From Bryobacterales bacterium (GTDB lineage Bacteria > Acidobacteriota > Terriglobia > Bryobacterales > Bryobacteraceae): 64,000 nt of DNA. Below are positions 9,966-17,979 of this stretch, in pieces. Position numbers and translations under genes: made by a program. The notes beneath the pieces were generated by a model. That model ran no database searches. It was not told the origin of the DNA and saw only the letters and a list, made by a program, of their open reading frames with translations. Position 1 is the first letter of the stretch. The number at the start of each line of letters is the position of its first letter. Location: assembly GCA_947446025.1 (NCBI GenBank), contig CANFEY010000001.1:92191-156190 (forward strand). Direction: 5' to 3'.

Positions 9966-10592
9966 TTACTTTTTGGATTCCAGATGATTGAGGTGTGTAC
10001 AGAACTGCTCCTGCAAATCGCGGTTGACCGCGTCGAATGTGCGCGTGAAGGTGAGCGGCTTGGTCAGCGCCTTTGAATCTTCCACCGTGTACTGAATCTC
10101 AAGCAGTGTTGGACTCACGCGCCGGTAACGCTCCACCACGCGCATCGCCTCACTGTGCGGCTTGCCCGTGGAATCGAGCCAAGTACGGTCATTGAATCCA
10201 ATTGTATCCACCACCAATATGTCGCCTTCCCATTTTCCTATGGAATCGCCGGTCCACGCCTCGGGCTCCAGGTCCAGATTGTGCGCACGTCCATCTAAGA
10301 ATACGCGGCGGAAGCTGTGCGTGTTCCCTTCAGAGAGGATCACTACGAGTTTGTCGGTCTGCACGATCTTGTAAGGCAGATTCGTCACGCGCACCACGCC
10401 GTTAGGCAGGCAGTAGGTGGCGGGATCTTGTGCTTTCAAGTCTTTCCTGCGTTCCTGCCAGACTTTCTGGAACGCCGGGTTGTACGCCGGAGTAGCTGCG
10501 ATGTCCGCGCTGCCTCGCACCGCCCACACGCCGGACAAGTCCGCGCCGAACAGGCTCCCGCCGAGGGCCAGAAGAATCGCGGTCCGCATCAT
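9966..10592 (-). CDS. Exported SGVW-family protein, copy 1
   Basis: The product has about 208 residues. The start ATGATG at 10592 overlaps the TGA of the preceding gene and is followed by a signal peptide (RTAILLALGGSLFGA). The mature N-terminus reads DLSGVWAV. Shared family motifs are YCLPNGVVR, IVQTDKLVV, FLDGRAHN, GKWEGDILVVDTIGFND and VVERYRR. I know of no assigned function. The pattern repeats in four other genes of this window, so it is a real lineage-expanded exported family, probably beta-rich. Confidence 0.8.
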   Translation of the reverse strand: MMRTAILLALGGSLFGADLSGVWAVRGSADIAATPAYNPAFQKVWQERRKDLKAQDPATYCLPNGVVRVTNLPYKIVQTDKLVVILSEGNTHSFRRVFLDGRAHNLDLEPEAWTGDSIGKWEGDILVVDTIGFNDRTWLDSTGKPHSEAMRVVERYRRVSPTLLEIQYTVEDSKALTKPLTFTRTFDAVNRDLQEQFCTHLNHLESKK

Positions 10593-11320
10593 TTGCCCAC
10601 CATGTGCAGCGCGTCGGAGTTGTTTTCGTTGCACACATACTCCGTCATTTCTATTTCCGTTTCCAGTGTCGCCTCACGCTTAATCACCCACGGCTTGGCG
10701 TAGGTCTTCGGATCAATGATCGTAACCTCAATCTCCATGTTGCCGTAGTCGCGCCGGTGATACTTTTCGATCACGCGCAGGTCCGTGGTGTGCGGATGTC
10801 CCGCCATGTCGAACCAGAATTTGTCATTGAAACCGACCGTATCCACCACCAGCGTGTCGCCTTCCCAGCGGGCGATCGAATCGCCGTACCACAGCGGTTC
10901 CATCTTCTTCGGGTGCTCAGCGCGGTCCAGGAAGAACTGCCGGAACGAATGGATGTTGCCTTCAAACAGCATCAGCACCAACTTCGGCGTCTGCACGATC
11001 TGGTGGTGATACGGAATCGCGCGCGGCACGCCGCCGGGAATACAGCGGGCCTCGGGATCATCGGCGGAATAGTTCTCCGTGCGCTCTTTGGTAAGACTCG
11101 CCGCCCACGGCAGCATCTCCGGCTCGGGCTGACCCGGCAGCGGACGTTGCCCGTTCCACAATCCCGAAAGATCCGGCTTGCCGTCAGCGGTCCGGGGCAC
11201 CGGACCTTTGGGACCTGACGGACCCAGCGGCTTCGGCGGCGCGGCACCCGGAGGCACGATCTGTTTTGTCTGCGCCGAGCAAGCCAACGCGCCGATCAAC
11301 AAAAGCGTTGCGGCCTGCAC
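10589..11320 (-). CDS. Exported SGVW-family protein, copy 2
   Basis: This 243-residue protein probably starts at the GTG at 11320, just after the DUF6152 stop. An open frame extends further upstream, but it overlaps that gene and has no signal sequence. The signal peptide is QAATLLLIGALACSAQ. The mature part has a Pro/Gly-rich linker, then DLSGLWNG, CIPGGVPRAIPY, FLDRAEHP, WEGDTLVVDTVGFND and EKYHRRD. It shares its architecture with the downstream copy, to which its stop overlaps. Its function is unknown. The adjacent DUF6152 gene recurs with this family near 56 kb. Confidence 0.78.
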   Translation of the reverse strand: MQAATLLLIGALACSAQTKQIVPPGAAPPKPLGPSGPKGPVPRTADGKPDLSGLWNGQRPLPGQPEPEMLPWAASLTKERTENYSADDPEARCIPGGVPRAIPYHHQIVQTPKLVLMLFEGNIHSFRQFFLDRAEHPKKMEPLWYGDSIARWEGDTLVVDTVGFNDKFWFDMAGHPHTTDLRVIEKYHRRDYGNMEIEVTIIDPKTYAKPWVIKREATLETEIEMTEYVCNENNSDALHMVGK

Positions 11321-11322
11321 GG

Positions 11323-11721
11323 CTACTTTCCGTCCGCCACGTTCGCCGAAGTGCCGCCGAACACTTGCTTGCCCCCTGGCAGCGTCACCCGCCGGGCGTT
11401 GCCCATTGACTTGGTGCCGTCCTTGGGCAAGTAACCTTCCACCGTGACCGTATCGCCGGGTTTCAACGAATCTTTGCGCCAGCCCTGCTTGATCAGCACC
11501 GGCAGTGCGCCCAACTCCAGATTCCAGTTGACGACCTTGCCATCCGCGCCTTTCACGTCCACATAGAAGTGGGCGTGCGGATTCATCCACTCCATTTTGG
11601 TGACGGTACCCGTCAGGGTCATCGTCTTGTTGAAGTCATACTCAGCTTCAAACGAATGATGCGCAGTCAGTGGTAGGGCGACGGCTAGCGCAGCCAGCAA
11701 AATGGAAGAACGCAAATTCAT
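11323..11721 (-). CDS. DUF6152-family exported protein, copy 1
   Basis: This 132-residue protein has a signal peptide (MNLRSSILLAALAVALPLTA), mature AHHSFEAEYD, the block TGTVTKMEWMNPHAHFYVD, and a C-terminal OB-like segment (KPGDTVTVEGYLPKDG). These are features of the DUF6152 family, which is small, periplasmic and of unknown function. The ATG at 11721 is preferred because the longer frame upstream lacks a signal peptide and runs antisense to the DUF1569 gene. It heads the minus-strand operon that continues to 8166. Confidence 0.83.
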   Translation of the reverse strand: MNLRSSILLAALAVALPLTAHHSFEAEYDFNKTMTLTGTVTKMEWMNPHAHFYVDVKGADGKVVNWNLELGALPVLIKQGWRKDSLKPGDTVTVEGYLPKDGTKSMGNARRVTLPGGKQVFGGTSANVADGK

Positions 11722-11745
11722 GAATCGTCTCCTCAGCACAGAATG

Positions 11746-11751
11746 TATCAT
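11746..11751 (+). promoter_or_regulatory. -10 hexamer TATCAT of the DUF1569 gene
   Basis: TATCAT is followed by 6 nt and then the ATG at 11758, the leaderless geometry seen repeatedly here. The hexamer lies in the 36-bp divergent spacer. Confidence 0.42.
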
Positions 11752-11757
11752 ATCCCC

Positions 11758-12204
11758 ATGAGTACTTTCGCCGACCCGGCCGTCAAAGCCTCCGTCCGCC
11801 AGCGCCTCGCGAGTCTCACGCCCAACGCGGCGCGCCAATGGGGACGGATGACCCCGCATCAGATGGTGTGTCACCTCACCGACGGCTACCGTCTGGCCTC
11901 GGGCGAGCGGATGCCCAAGCAGATCGACAATTTCTTCAGCCGGTCCGTGATCCGTTGGGTGGCGCTGCACTCCCCGATGGCGTGGCCGAAGGGCGTGAAG
12001 ACGACTCCCGAGGCAGATCAGGAGCAGGGTGGTACCAAGCCGGCCGAGTGGGACCGCGACTTTGCTGAGCTGCTGCGGATGCACGATGCCTTCCGCGCCA
12101 TCGAAGGCAACAAGCATCCCATGTTCGGTCTGCTCACCGCGGAAGAGTGGAGCGTGTGGGGCTTCCGCCATGCCGACCATCACCTGCGGCAGTTCGGACT
12201 CTGA
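11758..12204 (+). CDS. DUF1569/DinB-like protein
   Basis: This 148-residue protein has the DinB-type helical-bundle pattern. A first histidine region GRMTPHQMVCHLTDGY is followed by a long amphipathic middle and a final FRHADHHLRQFG with metal-binding His residues. DinB-like proteins often act as thiol S-transferases with bacillithiol or mycothiol, but the substrate here is unknown. The ATG at 11758 is chosen over an earlier in-frame codon because of the -10 spacing. The gene is divergent from the DUF6152 operon. Confidence 0.75.
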   Translation: MSTFADPAVKASVRQRLASLTPNAARQWGRMTPHQMVCHLTDGYRLASGERMPKQIDNFFSRSVIRWVALHSPMAWPKGVKTTPEADQEQGGTKPAEWDRDFAELLRMHDAFRAIEGNKHPMFGLLTAEEWSVWGFRHADHHLRQFGL

Positions 12205-12225
12205 CTCTGACTGGAAAATCGAATT

Positions 12226-12245
12226 GGCAGGCGAAACCGCCTGCC
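12226..12245. terminator. 8-bp hairpin between convergent genes
   Basis: GGCAGGCG, a 4-nt loop and CGCCTGCC form a perfect hairpin 22 nt after the DUF1569 stop and 30 nt from the convergent ABC gene's stop. There is no T tract, so it may be a dispersed palindromic repeat acting as a weak bidirectional terminator. Confidence 0.4.
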
Positions 12246-12274
12246 CTACCTCTGCGCTGAGTTTTCTGCCGCCT

Positions 12275-12937
12275 TTAAGGTTCAATCCAACCGTCGGCGA
12301 TTTGGATCACCCGGTTCCCGTAAGCCGCGTTTGTCTCCGAATGCGTCACTTGGATGATGGTGGTCCCGGCATCGTTCAACTGTTTGAACGTTTCCATGAT
12401 CTGCTTGGCTTGGCTGGAGTGCAGGTTGCCGGTCGGCTCATCCGCCAGCAGGATCTTCGGACTCGCGATCATCGCCCGCGCGATTCCCACCAGCTGCTGT
12501 TGGCCGCCGGACAATTGATTGGGGAAGAGGTCCTTCTTGCCCACCATCTGAAAGCGGTCGAGCGCATCACACACGATGGCGTCGCGGTCGGACTTCTTGA
12601 CGTTGCGGTAAGAAAGCGGGATGTCGAGGTTTTCGTACACCGTCAGCGAGTCCAGCAAATGATAGCTCTGGAACACGAAGCCGAAGTATTTCTTGTACAG
12701 CGCATCACGGTCGTTCTTCTTCAGCGCATGAATCGGGTAGTCCAGTAAGTGATATTCGCCGGTCCAGGCCGTATCGTGCATGCCGATCAGATGCAGTAGC
12801 GTGGACTTGCCCGCGCCGGAGGGTCCCATAATGGAGACGAACTCGCCCTCTTTGATGTCCACGTTGATGCGGCGCAGCACAAACGTCTTGGTGGGTCCGT
12901 GTTGAAAAAACTTCTCAACGTTGCGCAGTTGGATCAA
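12275..12937 (-). CDS. ABC transporter ATP-binding protein, MacB/LolD-type
   Basis: This 220-residue ATPase has Walker [10 protein letters not shown] (38-46), the Q-loop region [12 protein letters not shown], signature LSGGQQQ near 142, Walker [11 protein letters not shown] and the H-loop VTHSE. The pattern matches ATPases that energise MacB- or LolCDE-like permeases, which move substrates from the periplasmic side. No permease gene is adjacent, so the partner is encoded elsewhere. Its ATG overlaps the gatB stop (ATGA), making it translationally coupled to an unrelated housekeeping gene. Confidence 0.9.
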   Translation of the reverse strand: MIQLRNVEKFFQHGPTKTFVLRRINVDIKEGEFVSIMGPSGAGKSTLLHLIGMHDTAWTGEYHLLDYPIHALKKNDRDALYKKYFGFVFQSYHLLDSLTVYENLDIPLSYRNVKKSDRDAIVCDALDRFQMVGKKDLFPNQLSGGQQQLVGIARAMIASPKILLADEPTGNLHSSQAKQIMETFKQLNDAGTTIIQVTHSETNAAYGNRVIQIADGWIEP

Positions 12938-14403
12938 AGCTTGTCCTTGAGCAGCCGATTGACCACCGCCGGGTCGCCCTGCCCGCGCGAGGCCTTCATC
13001 ACCTGGCCAACGAAGAAGCCGATCACAGTGGTCTTGCCCGCGCGGTATTGCTCCAACTGCTTGGGATTAGCGGCGATCACTTCGTCGATGATTTTCAGCA
13101 GCGCGCCTTCGTCGCTGATTTGCGAAAGGCCCTCGCGCTCGACGAGGGTCTCAGGCGCGTCGCCGGATTCCGCCATCTTCGGCAGCAGCTCCTTGGCGAT
13201 CTTGCCGCTGATCTTCCCCTCGGCGATGAGCTTGATGAGCCTGCCCAGATTCGCGGCGCTGATGGGAGATTCGGCAATGCTCTTTTCGGCGTCCTTGAGC
13301 AGCGCCGCCAGGTCGCCCATCACCCAGTTCGCAGCCGCCCGGGCGTCTCCGCTCGCTTTCACCACTTGTTCAAAGTAGTCGGATGTCTCGCGCTCCGCCG
13401 TGAGCACCTGCGCGTCATACTCACGCAGGCCGTACTCGCCGGTGAAGCGCGCGCGGCGCGAAGCGGGCAGCTCCGTCATCGCGGCTTGCACGTTCGCCAT
13501 CCACGCCTCGCTGATTTTGAGCGGGACCAAGTCCGGCTCGGGGAAATAGCGGTAGTCGTGCGCATTTTCCTTGCTGCGCATTGTCACAGTTTCGCCGGTC
13601 GCCGGGTTGAACAGCCGGGTCTCCTGCATCACCCGCCCGCCGCTATCGACGATTCCGACCTGCCGCTCAATCTCCTGATCCACGGCGAGCTTCAGAAAGC
13701 GGAAGGAGTTGAGATTCTTGACCTCCGCCTTGGTGCCGAACTTGTCCGCACCCTTCAGCATCACGCTCACATTCGCGTCGCAGCGTAGGTGGCCCTTCTC
13801 CATATCGCAGGTGGAGACGCCCACGTACTGCAGCACCTGCTTCAGTTCCGTGAGATACGCGTGGGCTTCGTCGGCGCTGCGAATATCCGGCTCACTGACA
13901 ATCTCGATTAGCGGAGTGCCCGTGCGGTTCAGATCGACATAGGTGTACTTGTCGGAGTCCTTGAAGCCGTCGTGAATGCTCTTGCCCGCGTCGTCTTCCA
14001 TGTGGATGCGCGTGATCCCGATGCGCTTCTTGACGCCATTCACTTCGATGTCCACGTAGCCATGCTCGGCAAGCGGCTTGTCGAACTGCGAGATCTGGTA
14101 GCCCTTGGGCAGGTCCGGGTAGAAGTAGTTCTTGCGCGCGAAGACCGATACAGGATTGACGCGGCAGTTCAGCGCCAGCGCGGCCTGGATCGCGAACTCC
14201 ACCGCCTGCTTGTTCAGCACCGGCAGCGCGCCGGGAAGCCCCAGGCACACCGGGCACACATTGGTGTTGGGCGCGGCTCCAAATCCGGTAGCGCAGCCGC
14301 AGAAAATTTTAGTGCGCGTGGCCAGTTGGCAATGCACTTCCAGCCCGATCACCGGCTGATAGCGAGCAATCACGGAAGCGTCAGGGGCGGCAAGACTCGG
14401 CAT
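12934..14403 (-). CDS. gatB: Aspartyl/glutamyl-tRNA amidotransferase subunit B
   Basis: This 489-residue GatB activates misacylated Glu-tRNA(Gln) or Asp-tRNA(Asn) for amidation within GatCAB. The N-terminal [11 protein letters not shown], the zinc-site-like FCGC...CPVCLGLPG cysteines, [14 protein letters not shown] and GKSIHDG motifs are diagnostic. The C-terminal GatB/YqeY tail domain is complete. I prefer the ATG at 14403 because TATAAT ends exactly 7 nt upstream. An in-frame ATG at 14412 lies inside that promoter. gatA and gatC are not in the window. Confidence 0.96.
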   Translation of the reverse strand: MPSLAAPDASVIARYQPVIGLEVHCQLATRTKIFCGCATGFGAAPNTNVCPVCLGLPGALPVLNKQAVEFAIQAALALNCRVNPVSVFARKNYFYPDLPKGYQISQFDKPLAEHGYVDIEVNGVKKRIGITRIHMEDDAGKSIHDGFKDSDKYTYVDLNRTGTPLIEIVSEPDIRSADEAHAYLTELKQVLQYVGVSTCDMEKGHLRCDANVSVMLKGADKFGTKAEVKNLNSFRFLKLAVDQEIERQVGIVDSGGRVMQETRLFNPATGETVTMRSKENAHDYRYFPEPDLVPLKISEAWMANVQAAMTELPASRRARFTGEYGLREYDAQVLTAERETSDYFEQVVKASGDARAAANWVMGDLAALLKDAEKSIAESPISAANLGRLIKLIAEGKISGKIAKELLPKMAESGDAPETLVEREGLSQISDEGALLKIIDEVIAANPKQLEQYRAGKTTVIGFFVGQVMKASRGQGDPAVVNRLLKDKL

Positions 14404-14410
14404 GGAGTCC

Positions 14411-14416
14411 ATTATA
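14411..14416 (-). promoter_or_regulatory. -10 hexamer TATAAT of gatB, leaderless spacing
   Basis: A perfect TATAAT ends 7 nt before the ATG at 14403 and decides the start choice for gatB. The nearest TTGACA is about 29 nt upstream, which is too far for a standard -35 box. Confidence 0.5.
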
Positions 14417-14653
14417 GCGGGCCATTGTGCGGCAGCTTCCCGAGCTGTCAACCCAACTAGTACTGTATTAAGTGCCTAGACAACTTCACCCTACGCCATG
14501 GCGGGCGCACCAGCCCATCCCGATGGATGGAGTGAAGGCGTAACAACCTCCAACCCCTGACAACGGTGCCGCTTGCGGGGCGGTGTAACAGCCGCCTCGC
14601 CGGACCGGCCTCACCCCAGTACTCGCCACGGAACTTTCTCCGCCCGGCTCGCG

Positions 14654-14659
14654 TATCCT
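14654..14659 (+). promoter_or_regulatory. -10 hexamer TATCCT of the toast-rack lipoprotein gene
   Basis: TATCCT lies 6 nt before the ATG at 14666. The remaining 190 bases of this spacer (14460-14650) hold nothing I can recognise. Confidence 0.4.
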
Positions 14660-14665
14660 TAGTCA

Positions 14666-15358
14666 ATGAAGCTCTACGCTGGATTGATCACCCTTGTTCT
14701 CCTGATCGGTTGCGGGGCCGCGCGCACGGGTCCCACGCAGCACGAATCGGCGCATTTTGACTTGGACAAGTCCGAGATGACGCGGGTGGAGCTGCGCATG
14801 GGCGCGGGCGAGCTGAACGTCTCCGGCGGTTCGTCCAAGCTGGCCGAGGCGGACTTTACCTACAACGTGGCCAGTTGGAAGCCGAACGTGGACTACCATT
14901 CGACCGGCGTCCGCGGCGACCTGCTCATCGCGCAGCCCGAAGGCAGCGGCGGCTTCGGTGATACGGAGTACCGCTGGGATGTGAAGCTCAACGACGGGTT
15001 GCTGATGGATGTTGTGACCAAGCTCGGTGCCGGCGACGCGCGCATGAACCTGGGTAGCATGAACCTGAGAAGCGTGGAACTGAACATCGGCGCGGGCGAG
15101 GTGACGATGGATCTGCGCGGCGCGCCTAAGCGCAGCTACGACGTACGCATCAATGGCGGCGTTGGCCAGGCCACGGTGTACCTGCCGAAGAGTGTCGGCA
15201 TCGATGCGACGGCCAAAGGCGGCATCGGCGAGGTCAACGTACGGGGGCTGGAGCAGCGAAGCGGCCGGTGGGTGAATGCCGCGCAGGAGAACTCCCCCGT
15301 AACCATTCGCCTGGACGTAAAAGGCGGCGTGGGTCAGATCGACATCGTCGCAGAGTAG
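14666..15358 (+). CDS. Toast-rack (LiaF/DUF4097-like) lipoprotein
   Basis: This 230-residue protein starts with a lipoprotein signal peptide (lipobox LIGC near residues 13-16). The mature part is a repetitive beta structure with recurring blocks such as RMGAGELNVSGG, LNIGAGEVTMDLRG and VKGGVGQIDI. These are typical of the right-handed 'toast-rack' repeat found at the C-termini of LiaF-like and DUF4097 proteins. No enzymatic residues stand out, so it is probably a surface or periplasmic structural or sensing module. The convergent neighbour ends 3 nt away. Confidence 0.75.
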   Translation: MKLYAGLITLVLLIGCGAARTGPTQHESAHFDLDKSEMTRVELRMGAGELNVSGGSSKLAEADFTYNVASWKPNVDYHSTGVRGDLLIAQPEGSGGFGDTEYRWDVKLNDGLLMDVVTKLGAGDARMNLGSMNLRSVELNIGAGEVTMDLRGAPKRSYDVRINGGVGQATVYLPKSVGIDATAKGGIGEVNVRGLEQRSGRWVNAAQENSPVTIRLDVKGGVGQIDIVAE

Positions 15359-15360
15359 CT

Positions 15361-15741
15361 CTAGCTCGAACTCTCAAACAGCAATTGACGATAGAGCCGG
15401 TCTCGCGCAGCCTCGGGCTCCGCCGGGACGCCTAGTTGCGCCGAGGCGGCCCGCCAGAGCTTAGTCATCAGCACGGCCAGCAGTTCCTCATCCTCCGTCG
15501 CATAGCGCCTGTTCAGCCAACCCCGGTTAAGCGGCTCGTGCAGCGAAAACGTGTCGGCTCCCTGGCGAAGACTCAGCCGAATGCGGGTCCCGGTGCGGTC
15601 GTGGTTCTGGGTGAGGTCCATATCCACTTCCCCCGCATGAGCAGCGAGACCCGCACCCGCGGATTCACGCCAAACCACCCGCGGAGGACTCGCTACCGTG
15701 CCCTCCAGTAGAAACTGCACCGTGTAGGCGTCAGTGATCAT
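15361..15741 (-). CDS. Hypothetical protein
   Basis: This 126-residue soluble protein has no signal peptide or membrane segment. The N-terminal part contains alternating hydrophobic residues (YTVQFLLEGTV, IRLSLRQG) suggesting a beta sheet. The C-terminal 50 residues are helical (EELLAVLMTKLWRAAS). A GGAAGG Shine-Dalgarno sequence lies 7-8 nt before the ATG. I recognise no family, and its neighbours give no functional hint. Confidence 0.65.
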   Translation of the reverse strand: MITDAYTVQFLLEGTVASPPRVVWRESAGAGLAAHAGEVDMDLTQNHDRTGTRIRLSLRQGADTFSLHEPLNRGWLNRRYATEDEELLAVLMTKLWRAASAQLGVPAEPEAARDRLYRQLLFESSS

Positions 15742-15804
15742 GGCTTGCCTTCCACTCCATCCTACGGGCGTTGCGGCGCGGCGTCCAATAGAAAGGTTGG
15801 ATGA

Positions 15805-16947
15805 CTAGCCCAAGTGAAATTGATCGCAGGTTTTGACGAAGTAGCCGTCGGTCATGCCGGCGATGTAGTCGCAGACCTGGCGGTGGAGGGGTTGGCTGGC
15901 GGACTGCTCGCGGTAGACTGCGGGCATGTGCTCGGGGTGGGCAAGCAGCAGTTCGAAGAGCGCTTCCATGCGGCGCACGGAGGCTCGGGTGGCGGAGCGC
16001 ACGGGGTCGGATTCGTAGACTTGCGTGCGCAGGAAGGTTTTGAGTTCACGGCTGCACTGGGCAGCTTCCGGGGTGAAGCGGGCAATGCGGGCGGGGGCGG
16101 AACGGACGGATTCGAAGTCGGGCAGGCCTTCGGCGGCCGCGATGGTTGCTTGCAGCAGGCCGCCCACCATCACGTTGATCAAGCCGCGCAGTACTTCTTG
16201 CACGCGGACTCGTTCGGAGGCTCCGGGGTACATGGACTCAGCGTCGTCCCAGAGGTCCGCGAACTTGGCCACTGCGCCTTGGGCGTCTTCGATGCGCAAC
16301 ATGCCGGCATTGTAGGCGTCGTCGAAGTCGGCGGCGTTGTAGGCGATCTCGTCGCACAGGTCAATGAGCTGGGCTTCGAGCGGCGGCTTGAGCGCGGGCA
16401 GATACTCTTCGAGCAGGGGGTCGGCGCCGGGGACCAAGTCCCGCGAATGCTTGACGATGCCTTCGCGCACTTCGAAGGTCAGGTTCAGGCCGGGGAAGCG
16501 GGCGTACGGGTTCTCGAAGCTTTCCACGATGCGCAGCGCCTGCAGGTTGTGCTCGAAGCCTGCGCCGAAGCGGTTCATCAAGCGGTCCAATTCCACTTCG
16601 CCGGAGTGCGCGAAGGGCGGGTGGCCGATGTCATGGGCTAGGGCCAGGGCCTCAGTCAAGTCGCCGTTCAAGCCGAGCGCCGCCGCAACCGTACGCGCGA
16701 TCTGCGAAACCTCAATGGTGTGGGTGAGGCGGTTGCGGAAATGATCGGAAACGGAGGCCGCGAACACCTGGGTCTTGTCTTCCAGGCGGCGGAAGGCACG
16801 GGCGTGGACCACACGGTCGCGGTCACGCTGGAAATCGCTGCGGAACGGGTGCGGGAACTCGGGGAAGCGCCGCCCTCGGCCCCGGTCGTCAGGGAATCGC
16901 AATCGCCCCAGCGGCGGACTCGGCGGAGGCTGTAGTGCGGAACTCAA
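15805..16947 (-). CDS. dgt: Deoxyguanosinetriphosphate triphosphohydrolase-like HD protein
   Basis: This 380-residue HD-domain hydrolase removes triphosphate from dNTPs, typically dGTP. Visible motifs are RDRDRVVHARAFRRLEDKTQVF, then HTIEVSQIARTVA and the metal-binding ALAHDIGHPPFAHSGE, and later LIDLCDEIAYNAADFDDAY. All are standard for the shorter dGTPase group. It begins 14 nt after the TPR gene, so the two are probably co-transcribed. Its function is presumably nucleotide-pool control. Confidence 0.93.
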   Translation of the reverse strand: MSSALQPPPSPPLGRLRFPDDRGRGRRFPEFPHPFRSDFQRDRDRVVHARAFRRLEDKTQVFAASVSDHFRNRLTHTIEVSQIARTVAAALGLNGDLTEALALAHDIGHPPFAHSGEVELDRLMNRFGAGFEHNLQALRIVESFENPYARFPGLNLTFEVREGIVKHSRDLVPGADPLLEEYLPALKPPLEAQLIDLCDEIAYNAADFDDAYNAGMLRIEDAQGAVAKFADLWDDAESMYPGASERVRVQEVLRGLINVMVGGLLQATIAAAEGLPDFESVRSAPARIARFTPEAAQCSRELKTFLRTQVYESDPVRSATRASVRRMEALFELLLAHPEHMPAVYREQSASQPLHRQVCDYIAGMTDGYFVKTCDQFHLG

Positions 16948-16960
16948 TCCGGATGAACGC

Positions 16961-17671
16961 TCAGTTGGCTTTCGGCGGCAACTGTCCCATCATTTCCACG
17001 GCCATGGTGCTTATGGTGGTGGTACTGGTGCGGAGCTTGTCCAAGAGTTTGCGTGCCTCGTCCGGATTGCTCTGCAACTGGAGCCGGGCCAGGATCAGCG
17101 AGGCTTGATCAGCGGACACGAAAGCGGTCGGGCTGGCGATCAACTCCTCCAGCAGCTTTTTGGCTTCATCCGCCTTGCCTTGACCCCAGATGACCTGCGC
17201 CAGTGCTAGCTTGGCGGAGGACTTGAATTCCTTGGGCGCGTTGTCGGCAACCTGACGGTAGAGGGCGACGGACTTGTCGACCTCACCCCGGTCGAGTGCC
17301 TGAGATGCGAGATACATGCGCGCGATGGAGCCTTCGGTGGAGCCGGAGTACTGGTCGCCCAGCTTGGTGAAGGCTTCGGTAACGGCCTTGGCCTGCGCTT
17401 CCTTGGTGGGATAGCTGAGATTGGGCGGGGTGACGGTGGCTCCGATCTGCGCGTTGAGGACCCGGCGCGCCTGACGCAACGCGTCCTGGCGGGCGGACGA
17501 CTGCCGGTTGTTGTAGATCCAGTAACCGCCCAAAACGACCAGCACGGCCAATGCGGCCAGCGCGTAGCGCGTGACTTGGCTCTTGTGGCTTGCGACAAAC
17601 TCCACGCCGTGGGTAACTTCGGCGGCAAGCACGTCTTTTTTAAGGTCTTTGCGGTTTAGATGGGAAGACAT
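16961..17671 (-). CDS. Inner-membrane TPR protein (YfgM-like)
   Basis: This 236-residue protein starts at the ATG at 17671, giving MSSHLNRKDLKKD. It has a cytosolic basic segment, one transmembrane helix (about 38-54, YALAALAVLVVLGGYWIY) and a periplasmic helical region of TPR-like repeats. The architecture is that of YfgM, which associates with SecYEG and periplasmic chaperones. Sequence-level proof is lacking. A TACAAT box about 24 nt upstream and a CTGGAG Shine-Dalgarno sequence suggest its own leadered promoter between it and flgJ. Confidence 0.75.
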   Translation of the reverse strand: MSSHLNRKDLKKDVLAAEVTHGVEFVASHKSQVTRYALAALAVLVVLGGYWIYNNRQSSARQDALRQARRVLNAQIGATVTPPNLSYPTKEAQAKAVTEAFTKLGDQYSGSTEGSIARMYLASQALDRGEVDKSVALYRQVADNAPKEFKSSAKLALAQVIWGQGKADEAKKLLEELIASPTAFVSADQASLILARLQLQSNPDEARKLLDKLRTSTTTISTMAVEMMGQLPPKAN

Positions 17672-17712
17672 GGAAACTCCAGAGGGACTTTTCCAATTGT
17701 AGCCCAAACCGG

Positions 17713-17979
17713 CTACGGTTTCTTCTCAAGGCTTGTGGAAATCAGCTTTGCTAGACCCAGGCCCCCGTTTTTAGACAGCACCTGGGCAAACTGCTGGGCG
17801 GCCATGTCCATCATGGTGTCCGACGTCGGGTCATCGGAATCTTCGGCGGTGCGGACGTTTTGCAGCATTTGTCCCAGCAGGAGAGCCTCGAATTGTTGCG
17901 CGGCCTCGCCGGCATTCTTGGGCTTCGAGACGCCGTCGGGCGCGGACGGCAGCGCCGCGGAAAGAGGGGCGAAGTTCAG
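17713..17979 (-). CDS. flgJ: FlgJ-like rod-binding protein, CTG start, small
   Basis: This frame encodes 88 residues that read NAGEAAQQFEALLLGQMLQ in the middle and TMMDMAAQQFAQVLSKNGGLGLA towards the end. That is the rod-binding domain of FlgJ, which caps the growing flagellar rod. The muramidase domain of proteobacterial FlgJ is absent, as in many phyla. No ATG, GTG or TTG precedes the domain. The only position-appropriate start is the CTG at 17979, whose CTGA overlaps the flgI stop, like the ATGA and TTGA junctions in the rest of the cluster. Default gene finders would miss it. Confidence 0.85.
   Translation of the reverse strand: MNFAPLSAALPSAPDGVSKPKNAGEAAQQFEALLLGQMLQNVRTAEDSDDPTSDTMMDMAAQQFAQVLSKNGGLGLAKLISTSLEKKP

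Noticed and set aside
14457..14666. 69-codon minus-strand frame between gatB and the lipoprotein gene
   Set aside because: It has an Arg-rich random-looking sequence with no family resemblance. It also ends abutting the gatB promoter region.
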